Under the pieces are notes generated by a model. That model did not search any database, was not told where the DNA came from, and saw only the letters and a program-made list of their open reading frames with translations. A program made the translations under genes and the position numbers. From Rhineura floridana (lineage: Eukaryota > Chordata > Lepidosauria > Squamata > Rhineuridae): 64,000 bases of DNA. Below, piece after piece: positions 11,733 through 22,710 of the stretch (its first letter is position 1; every line of letters starts with the position of its first letter). The stretch covers positions 3,943,501-4,007,500 of the forward strand of contig NC_084480.1 in assembly GCF_030035675.1 (NCBI RefSeq), written 5' to 3'.

Positions 11733-11935
11733 AATAGGGAAGGGGCCTTCGTTCAGTGGCAAATCATCTGCTTTCCATGCAGAAGGTCTCCGGTTCGGTC
11801 CCTGTGGCCTCCAGGTAGAGCTGGGCATGTCATCTGCCTGAAACCCTGGAGAGCCCCTACCAGTCTGTGCAGACACTACTGACCTGGATGGCCCACTGCT
11901 CTGACTCAGTATAAGGCGGCTTCCTATGTTAGCCA
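11733..11935 (+). mobile_element. tRNA-derived SINE, near full length
   Basis: The head resembles a tRNA gene: 'ttcagtggcaaatcatctgc' is box A-like, and 'ggttcggtccctgtgg' resembles box B with a T-loop. The body is 'gaaaccctggagagcccct', then 'actcagtataaggcggcttc', ending in 'ctatgtt'. This is the clearest plus-strand copy in the window. Confidence 0.85.
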
Positions 11936-12927
11936 TCCAAACTGATGGAGGAGGATCCAGTGAATGAGGTCTGGTTATGGGAGTCCTTCACTGGGGACAG
12001 GTCCATGACAGCCACGTGGAACTTCCATGGACAGGAGCAGTCTACCTCTGAATTAACAGGTGCTGGGGACAAGTGCTGTTGCCTCCATGCCCTGCTTCTA
12101 AGTTTCCTAGAAACACCTGGCTATCCACTCTTGGAAGGATACTGGGCCAGATGTTGACCTCAGAGACAGTATCAGGTCATATGTTATTTATAGAGAGATA
12201 TTAGGCTCCAGCGCCTACCGCTCTTTGGTACCTTTCTAGTCGATGTTAAGAGCATTTTCAGACACAATGCTAAACCCACGGAACTCGCACTATTTGCATG
12301 CATGTCCGAATGTTGCTAATGCAGGACAGTGTGGAAGGCAGGCATTTTAAAACTGACTGTGTATTCTGGCCAACAGAAGGATCAAAACAATGTGGGGATT
12401 GCTGTTACTAGCATGTGCAGGACATGCAAACCCCACACGATTCAAGCATTTCTAGCTGGAAAGTCTCACACCATTGCATCTCCAGCGATGGATTTCTCAG
12501 CCTTGCCCTCCGGCCTTCCTTCCCTTCCCTGGCCAGACGCCCACATTTCATGCTCACATGTTGCTCCTACACTGGCCCTCACCTCACATCTGGATCTGCG
12601 CCATGGGCCCATCGCCTACTGAAGTGAAGCCAATGCACACATGGTGGCATCGTGTCCCTCACTCACCCAATTATTCTCTCTCTGCATTCCAGCTCCCCAT
12701 GCCCTGTCGTCTCTCCCATGCACACAAGTCACACTGTGAGCAAGAGCCCGGCTGGTTTACTTCTGATACTTTGCAACACAGCACTGACTCTGTGTAATTA
12801 ATAAATGATGATAGCAAGTAGTGTTATTCTTGTTTGATGGCAAGACATCCTCTGTGCTCCTTTCTAGTGCAGGAGAGCCCACACTCCCAGACAATTTATT
12901 ACCTGGACGTTCTCTCTTAAGTGCCCA
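11936..12927. other. Unassigned spacer
   Basis: Unique-looking DNA; short overlapping frames at 12329-12797 lack domains. No repeat family recognised. Confidence 0.4.
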
Positions 12928-13849
12928 TTAAGAACATAAGAACATAAGGAGAGCCTGCTGGATCAGGCCAGTGCCCATCTAGTCCAGCATCCTGTTCTCA
13001 CAGTGGCCAACCAGGTGCCTGGGGGAAGCCCGCAAGCAGGACCCGAGTGCAAGAACACTCTCCCCTCCTGAGGCTTCCGGCAACTGGTTTCAGAAGCATG
13101 CTGCCTCTTACTAGGGTGGCACAGCCATCACGGCTAGTAGCCATTGATAGCCCTGTCCTCCATGAATTTGTCTAATCTCCTTTTAAAGCCATCCACGCTG
13201 GTGGCCATTACTGCATCTTGTGGGAGCAAATTCCATAGTTTAACTATGCGCTGAGTAAAGAAGTACTTCCTTTTGTCTGTCCTGAATCTTCCCACATTCA
13301 GCTTCTTTGAATGTCCACGAGTTCTAGTATTATGAGAGGGAGAAGAACTTTTCTCTGTCCACTTTCTCAATGCCATGCATAATTTTATACACTTCTATCA
13401 TGTCTCCTCTGACCCGCCTTTTCTCTAAACTCAAAAGCCCCAAATGCTGCAACCTTTCCTCGTAAGGGAGTCGCTCCATCTCCTTGATCATTCTGGTTGC
13501 CCTCTTCTAAACCTTTTCCAACTCTAGAATATCCTTTTTGAGATGAGGCGACCAGAACTGTACACAGTATTCCAAATGCGGCCGCACCATAGATTTATAC
13601 AACGGTATTATATCAGCTGTTTTATTTTCAATACCTTTCCTAATTATCCCTAGCATGGAATTTGCCTTTTTCACAGCTGCCGCACACTGGGTCGACATTT
13701 TCATCGTGCTGTCCACCACAACCCCGAGGTCTCTCTCCTAGTCGGTCACCGCCAGTTCAGACCCCATGATCGTATATGTGAAATTAAGATGTTTTGCTCC
13801 AATATGCATAATTTTACACTTGTTTATATTGAATTGCATTCATAGCTCA
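12928..13849 (-). mobile_element. CR1 LINE, 3' part
   Basis: The minus strand codes for [38 protein letters not shown] and, after a frame change, KLNVGRFRTDKRKYFFTQ and VDGFKRRLDKFMEDRAINGY, the typical CR1 ORF2 C-terminus. It ends in 'gatccagcaggctctcctta' plus a short 'tgttctta' repeat at about 12930-12960. 5'-truncated, with some frame breaks. Confidence 0.9.
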
Positions 13850-14284
13850 GAAGTGATGTGCTCCTGTTTGATCTTCTTGCAGCAGAGAAGCACCCACTGA
13901 TGTAAGAGCAGGGCAAATAATGATTGATGTGGAACACAGATGGTGCAGGGTGGTCGTGGTGCTGAGGTCTGAAGCTCAAAGGGGCTTCTGGGATGCCACA
14001 GAGCACATACTAGGCCCAGAGACAGCAACTGCCCATGTATGGACTACATGGCAAAACAGTGCCTTTTCCGTGGTCCCCCTCCCCAGTTATCAATTCCAAG
14101 CGACAACAGGCAAGCCTCATCTTGGATCTCTTTTAAATGGGCTTTCAAGACTCTTTACTGTGTCCTGTGGAGATTAATTCAGGATACTGAATGCCAGGTT
14201 TTAAATCAGCTGTTTTGTCTTATGCTCTCTGTATACATGTGTGTGTGCCTGTGTGTCTTCTTTACATATAATAAAAATGTAAGT

Positions 14285-14860
14285 GTGTCATCACGCAGCC
14301 CCCACTGGAAGATTTGGTGCTGCATCACAATCCTGGATTTGCATGAAAACAGGGTGGAGTAGGGAAGCAAAAGAGAAGGCAGGTTGCACAACGGGTGAGA
14401 AGGAAGGAGCACTGACAGGTGGTTTAAAACAATGAGAGAAGTCTGAATAGACTGGGAAGGAATGAAAATTGAGTTGTTTTTTAAAAAAGGTTTTAACAAG
14501 GAGAAATTGCAGAGATGGGCACAACACAGAATCTAACACAACAGAGCCTTTCCAGCTCTCTTCTCATTGTACTCAAAAACCACATTTTTTTCTCTCAGTG
14601 TTTCAGTCCCTGCTTCACTCAAACCTCTGCCATTGTTTAAAACTGCCATTTTTCTCAGTGTCTCTCCATCCCTGCTTCACAAACCTCAACGTTTGTTTTA
14701 AACAGTCATTTTTTCCTTTCAGTATCCCTCCTTTCTGGCTGTACTCAAACTTCTCTTCCTTCCATTTCTCAGCTGCCTCATGTGAGAGAGATAAAGGATG
14801 GGGAGTGCTTAAATATTCCATAGTATCGTCACACAATGTATTTCACTCCAGGTACAATGT
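14285..14860. repeat. Fold-back block with about 62-bp degenerate tandem units
   Basis: At about 14583-14765 three diverged copies of a roughly 62-bp unit follow one another (each has 'catttttt', then 'ctcagtgt', 'ccctgcttcac' and 'gtttaaaac'). The purine-rich left half (14340-14510) resembles the complement of these units, for example 'ggtttaaaacaatgagagaa'. The ends carry similar 'gtgtgtcatcacgc' and 'gtatcgtcacaca' segments in opposite orientation. Possibly a decayed non-autonomous DNA element; not matched to a named family. Confidence 0.4.
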
Positions 14861-15039
14861 GTTGTCTTCAATATGAAGTTCCAGGTTCAATGTAGTAATT
14901 TAGAACAGGTATTTTATTAACAAGCAAACACCCATATATGTATAACATCTATCAACTGAACTTTACCTTCTCTAACCACACAGGCTTACTCTTAAGATTC
15001 TGTTCATCTTAAAAAATACAGTAACATTTATTATCACAG

Positions 15040-15061
15040 TGTGTGTGTGTGTGTGTGTGTG
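15040..15061 (+). repeat. (TG)n microsatellite
   Basis: Eleven uninterrupted TG units directly before a purine-rich block. Confidence 0.95.
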
Positions 15062-15540
15062 CAAAGGGGGTGCAGAATAGAGGAGAGGGGAGGAGACATG
15101 GAAATGGGGGTGGTCTGTGTGCACGCGGAGAGAGAGGAAAAAGGGGATGAAGGCAAAATGGGGTGCAGATGGGGGTTACAAAAAAGGAGAGAGTGGGAGG
15201 CATGGGAATGGAGTGAATATGAAAGGGGCAGCAGAACAGGACGGGATGGTGGCTTCCTAATGGGGTGGAATGTGAAAAGAGTTGTTAGTAATTGTAATGT
15301 GTGGTGGATGATGGAGGTTACCATAGGGGTGTTCTATGTGCAAGGGGGAGGTGCACAAAGGAAGGGGAAGGGGAGATATGGATATGGCGGTGAAGGTGAA
15401 CACTGGTGGAAAGCAGAATGGAAGTGGCTTCAAAAATAGTGTTGGAAAGGTGAAAAAGGAGCTTAGTAATTGCATGGAGTGGGAATGGGAAGCTCTAGGA
15501 AGTTAGTTTGGGTGGAGTGGGGGGTTGGCGAGTGGAGCAA
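15062..15540 (+). repeat. Purine-rich degenerate tandem block, unit about 180 bp
   Basis: The plus strand is strongly G/A-rich over nearly 500 bp. Two diverged long units can be aligned: the segment ending 'gagttgttagtaattgtaat' (about 15300) and one ending 'ggagcttagtaattgcatgg' (about 15478), each preceded by 'ggtgca', an A/G run, then 'catgg' or 'atatgg'. Open frames here (for example 15041-15439) reflect base composition, not a gene. Confidence 0.45.
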
Positions 15541-16164
15541 GCAGGGGCACAGCCCCTGGTGTGTGCGTGTTCGTATTATATATTTTGATGTAACTGGATA
15601 TTTTAAATGTTCTAAATGTTTTACTGTTACATGGTTTATTTGACTGTAAATCACTGAGAGGTAGCCTTGCCTGAACAGCAATATTGAATTTTTTTTAAAT
15701 AAAAGAACTTGAGAATGATACATATTTCTTCAAAAATGGTGATCAGCAAATGATACCGTTATATCTCCACTTACTCTGTGTGTTCCAGTCCATGGGATCA
15801 ACCTGCCTACACCTGTTAAAAAAATTATTTCTTGGAAATGCTGTTTCAATTAAAATAGCTGCTTCCTGTATCATTGGCTCCATCCACCACATGTAGAAAT
15901 TTGTCTTGTATTAAATTCCCCCCCCCCAAAAAAAGTAAGATTCTCGCATCACTTGAAGGCAGCAGTTTGGGCAGAGTTCTCTCCCTCGTTCCCCCTTTTG
16001 CTTTCTCTAGATATCGAAACACATCGAGAGCTGTCCTCACGCAACCAATGCTCCTTCCCCAGGTGATTCCCTGGATCTAGCCTCCTGCTGCCTTAGTCTG
16101 ATGCTGACTCCAATGACGCCAGGTGTCAAACGCCAAAGGGCCCACGGAAGAGACTGCAAAAGGT
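15541..16164. other. Unassigned spacer
   Basis: AT-rich, with a C/A homopolymer near 15918-15936. No gene or repeat recognised. Confidence 0.4.
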
Positions 16165-16320
16165 GACAGAAGTCGTAAGTCCACTAGTCCATCTGGCTCA
16201 GTCCTGTCCGCACTGACTGGCAGTCGCAGCCCTACCTGGAGATGACGTAGGGCATTGAACCTGGGACCTCCTGCATGCAAATCAGGTGCTCCACCACTGA
16301 GTGACGGCCTGTCCCCAGTC
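16165..16320 (-). mobile_element. tRNA-derived SINE
   Basis: Minus-strand copy with the tRNA-like head at about 16250-16318 ('gcatgcaggaggtcccaggt' on minus) and the body at 16165-16240. Confidence 0.8.
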
Positions 16321-16479
16321 ATAAGAGTTTCTTACTGCCCACACCAAACATCTTTTTTTGCTACCGGACTTCCTCACCCAGAGGAAACCATTTCCGGGTG
16401 TTTGGTGCAACATCCACTGGAGAGGTGCTTAATTTCTAAAGTGAGACAGGCCTGCTTTAAGGCTGTTTATGGTCAAAAA

Positions 16480-17036
16480 GAGCGTGAAGTATTAGTTCCC
16501 CTCTATTCAGCACTGGTTAGGCCTCATCTTGAATACTGCATCCAGTTCTGGTCTCTGCACTTCAAGAAGGATGCAGACAAATAAATAAACAGGTTCAGAG
16601 GAGGGCAACAATGATGATCAAGGGACTGGAAACAAAGTCCTATGAGGAGAGACTGAAAGAATTGGGCATGCTTAACCTGGAGAAGACTGAGGGGAGATAT
16701 GATGGCACTCTTCAAGTACGTGAAAGGTTGTCACACAGAGGAGGGCCGGGATCTCTTCTCGTCCCAGAGTGCGGGACACGGAATAATGGGCTCAAGTTGC
16801 AGGAAGCCAGATTTCAACTGGACATCAGGAAAAACTTCCTAACTGTTAGAGCCATACGACAATGGAACCAATGACCTAGAGAGGTAGTGGGCTCTCAGAC
16901 ACTGGAGGCATTCAAGAGGCAGCTGGACAGCCATCTGTTGGGAATGCTTTGATTTGGATTCCTGCAGTGCGCAGGGGGTTGGACTTGATGGCCTTATAGG
17001 CCCCTTCCAACTCTACTATGCTATGATTCTATGAAG
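16480..17036 (+). mobile_element. CR1 LINE, 3' part, ATTCTATG-tailed subfamily
   Basis: Codes for [37 protein letters not shown] and KLQEARFQLDIRKNFLTVRA, then the CR1 3' end 'ggccccttccaactctact' and 'atgattctatga'. Frame breaks near 16590 and 16870. A different CR1 subfamily from the copy at 12928-13849. Confidence 0.9.
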
Positions 17037-17164
17037 TGTCAGCAGTCTGGGCCTAGAGTTCTCCTGAAGGGGATTATTTATGGCTGTGTGAAGTGGTGGA
17101 TTCAAATCCTGGTTGAGAGTCCTTGAATCTTTTTTTTTAATGTGACCACAGCAGGGTGTGCTTT

Positions 17165-17275
17165 GCTGAGAGGGTCTTCTCAGTTGTGGCTCCCCATCTC
17201 TGGAATACACTCCCCAGTGAGATATCTCACTGACATCTTTAGGGTGCCAGGAAGAGATGCACCTTCCCCCCCCCC
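17165..17275 (+). mobile_element. L2-like 3' scrap
   Basis: 'gagggtcttctcagttgtgg' followed by 'ctctggaatacactcccca' matches the late coding segment of L2-type elements. Short and diverged. Confidence 0.5.
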
Positions 17276-17436
17276 CGGCATTTCATAAACTGAGATGATG
17301 TTGTCACTTATTAGCATGCTGCCAAAGCTTCATGTGGCTGCATGTGGCTGTTGCATGTTACGTTTGGGTAACAGGTGAGGAATCAGTCAATCAATAATAA
17401 ACAACAATAATATCTTAAAACTGTGGTTTTAACCTT

Positions 17437-17575
17437 GTGAGCCCATAAACCAGCGTGGTGTCACCCAGATGTGTTGAACTGCACCCCCCACCAGCCTCAG
17501 CCAGCATAGCTGGGGCTGATGATACTTTGAGTCCAAAACATCTGGGGGCACCAGGCTGGCGAAGGATGTCCTGTG
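17437..17575. mobile_element. Palindromic MITE, diverged
   Basis: Contains 'ccagatgtgttgaactgcac' and the inverse-oriented 'tccaaaacatctgggggcac', the pattern of the complete copy at 6534-6656. Ends decayed. Confidence 0.65.
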
Positions 17576-18289
17576 CCAAGGCACACGTTTGAAAAGATCG
17601 ACACGCGGCCGCTCTCTGCAGGCCGACGGGTTCAGATGCAATCACCGCCAGCACCTCCCGTGTTTAAGAAACAAACAAGCAACCAATCAACCAACCAAGG
17701 TGATGGGAAGTCCCTTTTCCGCTGCTGAAGTCCCTGGAGAACCATCCCTGCAGGGAGGGACCGACGGTCTGGCTCCGACGTTCCAACGCTCAGCCCTAGG
17801 AGCCCCCCCCCCAGCATCGATTAGAAGTCACTCTGCACGTGCTCAAATGCACCCGCGTTCCAGGGGTGGCCCCGGAGGCCGGAGCCGCGCCGCCCGGCTC
17901 AGTTCGGGGGCGCGCGCGGCCAGCGTCGACAAACCAGGCCGGCTCCCAGCGCGGCGCGCGGCTGGCTCTCCCGGGCCGCCTTTGCAGGGCCGCCGCTTCT
18001 GCTCCTCGCCTTCGGCTGGAAGACGATCCGCCGCCTCCAGACGCGGCACCGACACCGAGGTTTGCGCCGACGGCGAGGCTCCTCCTTCGCCGCGCCCCAC
18101 CTCTCGCCCGCGCTGGTCCCGCGGCTCGCCAGGCAGGGTCCCCCGTAGGCTTCCCAGCGCCCGCCAGCGGCCGAGCCGAGGCTGCTTCAGGGGCGTCCGC
18201 CGGCGCCAAGGAGCCCCGCCGGGTCAGCAGCGCCGGAGCCAGCTGGGGCCGGCCGGCCGGGAGGAGGAGCACAGCTGGCGGGGCCTCGC

Positions 18290-18395
18290 CGGGCTCGGCC
18301 AATGGGCTCCCCCGTCCAGCGTCCCCACAGCGAATAGCGCGGAGGGGCGGGGGGCGCGGCGTCCTGGAGCCCTCCCCGCCCGCGGCCGAGAGGGC
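18290..18395 (+). promoter_or_regulatory. TATA-less core promoter: CCAAT and GC boxes
   Basis: ccaat at 18299-18303 and the Sp1-type GC box gaggggcgggg at 18342-18352 lie 50-150 bp before a strong splice donor at 18452. No TATA box seen. Spacing suggests transcription starts around 18360-18400. An inverted CCAAT or other start sites in the island cannot be excluded. Confidence 0.5.
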
Positions 18396-18451
18396 TATGC
18401 AGGCGCGGCGGAGGGACGGACGGACGGATAGACGGGCAGGCACGCGAGCAA
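18396..18451 (+). other. Putative first exon, 3' part with donor
   Basis: The exon ends at 18451 before a near-perfect donor, GAGCAA|gtaagt. An ATG at 18396 opens a short frame. If joined to the acceptor at 27851 it would run about 33 codons and stop, so it would be an upstream ORF and not the main protein. The 5' boundary is unknown; I mark only the part between that ATG and the donor. Confidence 0.4.
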
Positions 18452-19206
18452 GTAAGTAGCGCGCTGGGCTCGGCCGCAGGGCTGGAGGAGCAGCAGTGCC
18501 CGGCTCTCGGGGGCCGCAGCCTGGACCGTCCTCGTCTTCAGCGCGTCCGCCCCGAAGTTGGCGCGGCGGCGGGGGCTTGAAGTCCTAGTAAGGGGGGGAT
18601 GGCGAGCGCGCTTCTGAGCGCGTGCAGAGAGCCACGGAGGAGCGACGCGCCCCTCTCTAGCGGCTAGAGCCGAGCCGGATGGGAGGCCAGCGTCTCGGCG
18701 AGCGGTCGGAAGGCGGGCAGGGGGCGCGAGGCTCCCTCGGCCGGAGGAGCGTCTCTCCCTCGCGCGCTGACTCCGGCGTAGGCGAGCCCCGAGTTCGAGC
18801 GTTCTGCGGGATGCAGCGGGTTAGCTCCGTGTTTAGAAGTTACGGGGATGAGTTGGGCGCGGAGAAAGTTCCGTTCAGGCGCGGCTCCGCCGACCTGGAT
18901 GCCTCCCCTGGAGCAGCAGCAGCAGCAGGCGGTGGCTCCGCACTTCCCTTGCGGGGGGGAGGTTGTGGCGAGGCCCGCAAAGACGCACCCTGGAGTAGCC
19001 CTCTCCTCCTTATCCAGCCCCCTCTCTTTTCACTGGCGGCCTCTGGGAAGGCCAAAAGCAGGCAAGAGGGCAACAGCCCGCTCCCACTCCTCCTTCAGCT
19101 GCTGGAGGTAAGCTGCCTCTGAACTTGGAGGCTCTACTTGGCCGTAGCCGGGACTGCTGGGAGCAGCTCCCGATGGATCCCCAGCCCTGTCACCTTCGAT
19201 TTGCAG

Positions 19207-19288
19207 GAAGCGTCAGTGGTTGAAAGCTCTGAAAGCCTTGAAAGCTCTGCGCCTGTGCCCCGGGGTAGCTGAGACGCTGCCTCGTCAG
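19207..19288 (+). other. Candidate small 5' exon (82 nt)
   Basis: Bounded by a good acceptor, 'caccttcgatttgcag' ending at 19206, and a good donor CAG|gtacgc at 19289. One frame stays open through it (KRQWLKALKALKALRLCPGV...), built partly from a short repeat of 'aaagctctg'. A second donor, GGAG|gtaagc, lies at 19108 upstream, so the island may host more than one first exon. Whether this exon is used is unknown; more likely 5' UTR than coding. Confidence 0.3.
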
Positions 19289-19289
19289 G

Positions 19290-20129
19290 TACGCAGCTGT
19301 AGCCTGCCTTTCCTCGCCTTCGACTTTGCCCTGAAAGGGGTCGAACGGGAGGCGGGCCCTGTCTGGATCCTCAGCATGCCCCCTTCCCACCCACCCCGGT
19401 GCAATCCTTTCATTCCCAGCGAAGTCTCTGCGGTTGGAAAGTTGTGCCGCTGATGGCTCTGGCTGCGGAAAAGCAAGGCAGCCCGTTACCCTTGGGCCCA
19501 GCCTTGCCCACTCGCCCAGAGCAGTTGACCCAGCTGGCAGGACTGCTGGTCCCCCCCCCTCCCTTGGCTGAACTGGGAAAGTGTGCTTTGTGTTGGGGCT
19601 GCGTAAGGGCCGCCTCTGTGAACTCTGCAGCCCTCCTTCTGCTGGGAGCGCAGGGGGCTGCCTATTAAAACCAGGCCAGAAGATTGATCCACCTCCTATA
19701 GCAGCTTGAAGGACCTCTGGCAGAGGTCTTTCCCAGGACCTAACCCTTTGGGGAAACAGCCAAAATCTGGAGATTTGAGAGGTTGAACCAGGGGCCTACG
19801 ACCAGCAACGTATGAGCACTTCCAGGAAGTTAGGGCAAGCAGCCCCTTCTACAGAGGGGAGGGGATTAAATAGCTGGGGAGGGGGTTGAAAAGCCAGTTC
19901 AGACATGTGAAGTTGAAGCTTTGTATGGAGACGGTCCTCAGTTCAGTTCCTGGCACATATACCTAAAAGGATCCAAAATCCACAATTGGGCAATCTCTTT
20001 ATTGGGACCAGCCAAACTTGACCTCAGATACTGAATTTTTTGGCCCTTTATGGACCAACTTCTTTTTCTTTGTGGAAAAGATACTTTTTTTTCTGACTGA
20101 GCATTTGTGAAGCTGCTGCCAACCAGAGT
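19290..20129. other. Probable intron, no repeat recognised
   Basis: GC content falls away from the island. Short frames only. Confidence 0.4.
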
Positions 20130-20256
20130 ACACCAGGCTATCCCAAGCTGGTGCTCCCCAGATGTTTTGGACTACAACTCCCATCAGCTCCTGCTGGGGC
20201 TGATGGGAGTTGTAGTCCAAAATATCTGGAGGGCACCAAGTTGGAGAAGCCCTGGA
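20130..20256. mobile_element. Palindromic MITE
   Basis: 'ccagatgttttggactacaa' on the left pairs with 'ttgtagtccaaaatatctgg' on the right around 'ctcctgctgggg'; same family as 6534-6656. Outer ends are diverged and no clear duplication remains. Confidence 0.8.
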
Positions 20257-20554
20257 AAGACTTTAGTGGGCTCCTTGATTCTTTGCACGTTCACATGTTC
20301 TGTATTTGATGCACCTTCCTGCCCTTCTGAGGGAAAGGTGTTGCATGTGCCGTGATCTATGCAAGCACGAGAGCACTTTTTTAGCCGTTGTGATTGTGCA
20401 AATTGCTTCTGCGGTGACTATCCCGTAAGACCGGTTGCATTCTTGCTGTCCCAGAGACTACCAGCACATGTCGCATGAAGACGATTTGGAGGGTCTGAAT
20501 TGGACTGAGGACAGTAGAGGGCTGGGTCATGGAAACCTGGTTCGTCTCATAGGT

Positions 20555-20640
20555 GTGGAAGGCCCCACGTTCCACCTCCTGCTGGAAAACCCTGGAGAGC
20601 TGCTGTCAGAGTGGCGTGGGCTGGATGGGCCACATACACA
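20555..20640 (+). mobile_element. tRNA-derived SINE, body fragment
   Basis: 'aaaccctggagagctgctgt' then 'gggctggatgggccac' match the SINE body; the head is lost. Confidence 0.65.
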
Positions 20641-20666
20641 AGGCAGTAATTGTCTGTACAAATGGG

Positions 20667-20756
20667 CATTGTCATGATCTACCTCACAAAGCTGTTGCAA
20701 GGGCAAAACAAAAGAAATCACAAAGGCATTGTGCAACATGACGTGCTTTACAAACA
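20667..20756 (+). mobile_element. MIR-like SINE, 3' fragment
   Basis: 'ctacctcacaaagctgttgc' and 'gtgctttacaaac' resemble the 3' half of MIR (tRNA-derived CORE-SINE). Old and diverged. Confidence 0.5.
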
Positions 20757-21589
20757 ATTATCTGTCTAGGTATTGGTCTTGGGAGTGGCTACCTGAGGCC
20801 CCAGGATTGCAAATGCCGAGAATGATTCTAGGTGTTGATTAAGTCAGGCCCTCACCCTCTCTTCCTCAGCCATGAGTAACCAACGCCACCCTTGTGTAGC
20901 AAAAATATACTGGGGGGAGGGGGAAACCAGCGTCTAAATATGAGTAAAATAAACATGCTAAATTATGTCTTTCTCTAGGGTGATGCAAATTACCCAGTGC
21001 AAATTACTCTAATTTGCATAGGATCCCCCCCCCCCCCGATAAAATTATCTAGTTCACAATTTTCTGGAAAACTCGCATCACTGAGTTTGGCACCTGCTGA
21101 TGACCAGACAGGGTGCATAGGCGATCCCATTTGAACCTTAGGAGATTCTGGGAGTTTCCGGCATTCCTGAGGCACTGTCTGTCAGAAAGGTCTCCTGCAT
21201 ATGTCTCCCTGCTGTGCTCTTGTGCAGACCCTACTCCTTTCAGTGGGGCTGGTGTGGAAGGACTTCCCGGCCAACTGTTCCTTTTACAATCATTCAGTAT
21301 ATCCAATGGGCTAAGGGCTTTTCCCGTTGTTTTGGCCTCTGCAACAGCCCCCTCGAGCAGGCAATTCATACCCCAACAATGCAAGTAAGTCCACAAAACA
21401 TTTACATTTGCCTTCCACTTACGCAGACTTTAAAAACCTTTTAAAAAATTATGTACATGCTTCTAATTTCAAAGCCTTACCAGCCACCCTCCTATCCACC
21501 CACCCCCAAACCCCCTGCTTTCTACAGAATTGTTGCAGTTGGGGATGAAGAGTAGAGAGGACTTTGATCCTGTTCATTCTGGTTTCTGC
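20757..21589. other. Probable intron, unassigned
   Basis: A C homopolymer near 21026-21038; otherwise nothing recognised. Confidence 0.4.
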
Positions 21590-21665
21590 ACTAAGGCTGA
21601 GAGGTGCTGATGTCCAAGGCCACACAGTGAGTTCGTTCCAGAGCTGGAATTCAAGTGTCTTTGAG
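21590..21665 (-). mobile_element. MIR-like SINE fragment
   Basis: 'ccaaggccacacagtgagtt' followed by 'cagagctggaattcaagtgt' is the reverse complement of the MIR core region. Confidence 0.5.
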
Positions 21666-22204
21666 TAGCCCAGACATCTGTTCATTTGGGCCACGGGAAC
21701 TGTTTGTAGCCTCTTGATAGTGCAAGATTCTTTCTTGTAATAAAGCACACAGCAAAATTTCATTTGCTGCTCTAGGCTCCAGTGGGATTATGGGATGGTG
21801 GCAAGAAGATTCTTGATCTCTGCCATTCCGGCGCCGTCAGCTGAGCCTGCTCTGTTGCAAACACCCTGCTGGGCTCAGATAATGAAATCCAGAAACTGCC
21901 TAGCTCTTTCTCAGAAACTTTCTGACTGGTGCAGAGCCTCTGGCCTCAGCAAGCCAGCCCAGGGGGTGTTGGCCAGGCTGTGTTTGAGTCTGGAATGGGA
22001 GTTTGCTTTTAATGGAAATGGAGGAATGTTTTCCAGAGTGACGGAATAATTTCTCCAGGCCCAGATTCCTTTGCCCTGCATTGCTGCCCTGCCTTTTGTT
22101 AAAAGCAGGGGGAACAGGTGAAACCCACTAAAGAAGGCTGTGCAATGAGTGGAAGCCTCTTCTTTATTCCAGGAGTAAAGGAATAAACCAACAGCATCAC
22201 ATTT
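21666..22204. other. Probable intron, unassigned
   Basis: No recognised repeat or exon. Confidence 0.4.
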
Positions 22205-22370
22205 TAGATCATGGGCATCTTCCTTGTACCAGGAGAGACTACTTGTCTATCTAGCCCAGTATTGTCTACTCTGACTGGCAGTAGTGGGTCTCCAGGGTCT
22301 TGAGCAGAGAAAGGTCTTTTCCCTCACCTGTTTCCAGATCCTTTTAACCAGGCACTTCCTCATTGCAAAG
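22205..22370 (-). mobile_element. tRNA-derived SINE, diverged
   Basis: Minus-strand body 'tgccagtcagagtagacaat' with degraded head at its right side. Confidence 0.65.
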
Positions 22371-22547
22371 CAGGGGCTCTGAGCTGTAAGCCTCATACAC
22401 GCCCTCATTGGACGCCCAGACGCCTTCAGAGCTGCAAGGGCGTTCCTCTGATCCCCAGGCAAGAAAAGGCAACCCATCCTTCTCCCGCTCCTCAAACCCT
22501 TTAGGACTCGTCTCAGCGGCAGCTCCTGGTTCAGTGCTGTAGTGTCC

Positions 22548-22710
22548 ACAGGAAGCTGCCTTCTACTGACTCAGTCCATTGGTGGTCCATCTAGCTCAGT
22601 ATTGTTGACACTGACTGGCAGCAACTCCAGGGTTTCAGGTGGGGGACATTTCCAGCCCTCCCTGGAGACGCCATTGCCTCAGAGAGTACCCCTGCTCTGA
22701 CACTACTGAC
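22548..22710 (-). mobile_element. tRNA-derived SINE body
   Basis: On minus 'ctgactcagtagaaggcagc' tail and 'tgccagtcagtgtcaacaat' body; the tRNA-like head is absent or very diverged. Confidence 0.75.

Larger units (their letters stand above)
17840..18990. promoter_or_regulatory. CpG island
   Basis: The only extended CpG-dense region in the window, with very high G+C and frequent cg dinucleotides on both strands. CpG islands of this size usually mark promoters of broadly expressed vertebrate genes. The long open frames here (280 codons on plus, 215 on minus) result from the lack of stops in GC-rich DNA. Direction is inferred as plus from the splice donors at its right side and the coding exon at 28.4 kb. 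Confidence 0.85.

Noticed and set aside
15041-15439. 132-codon G/E/R-rich frame
   Set aside because: Reflects the purine-rich tandem block, not protein coding.
17589-18443. Long open frames on both strands (280 codons plus, 215 codons minus)
   Set aside because: They overlap on opposite strands in a CpG island, are low-complexity R/A/P/G-rich and lack domains; GC-rich DNA simply lacks stop codons.
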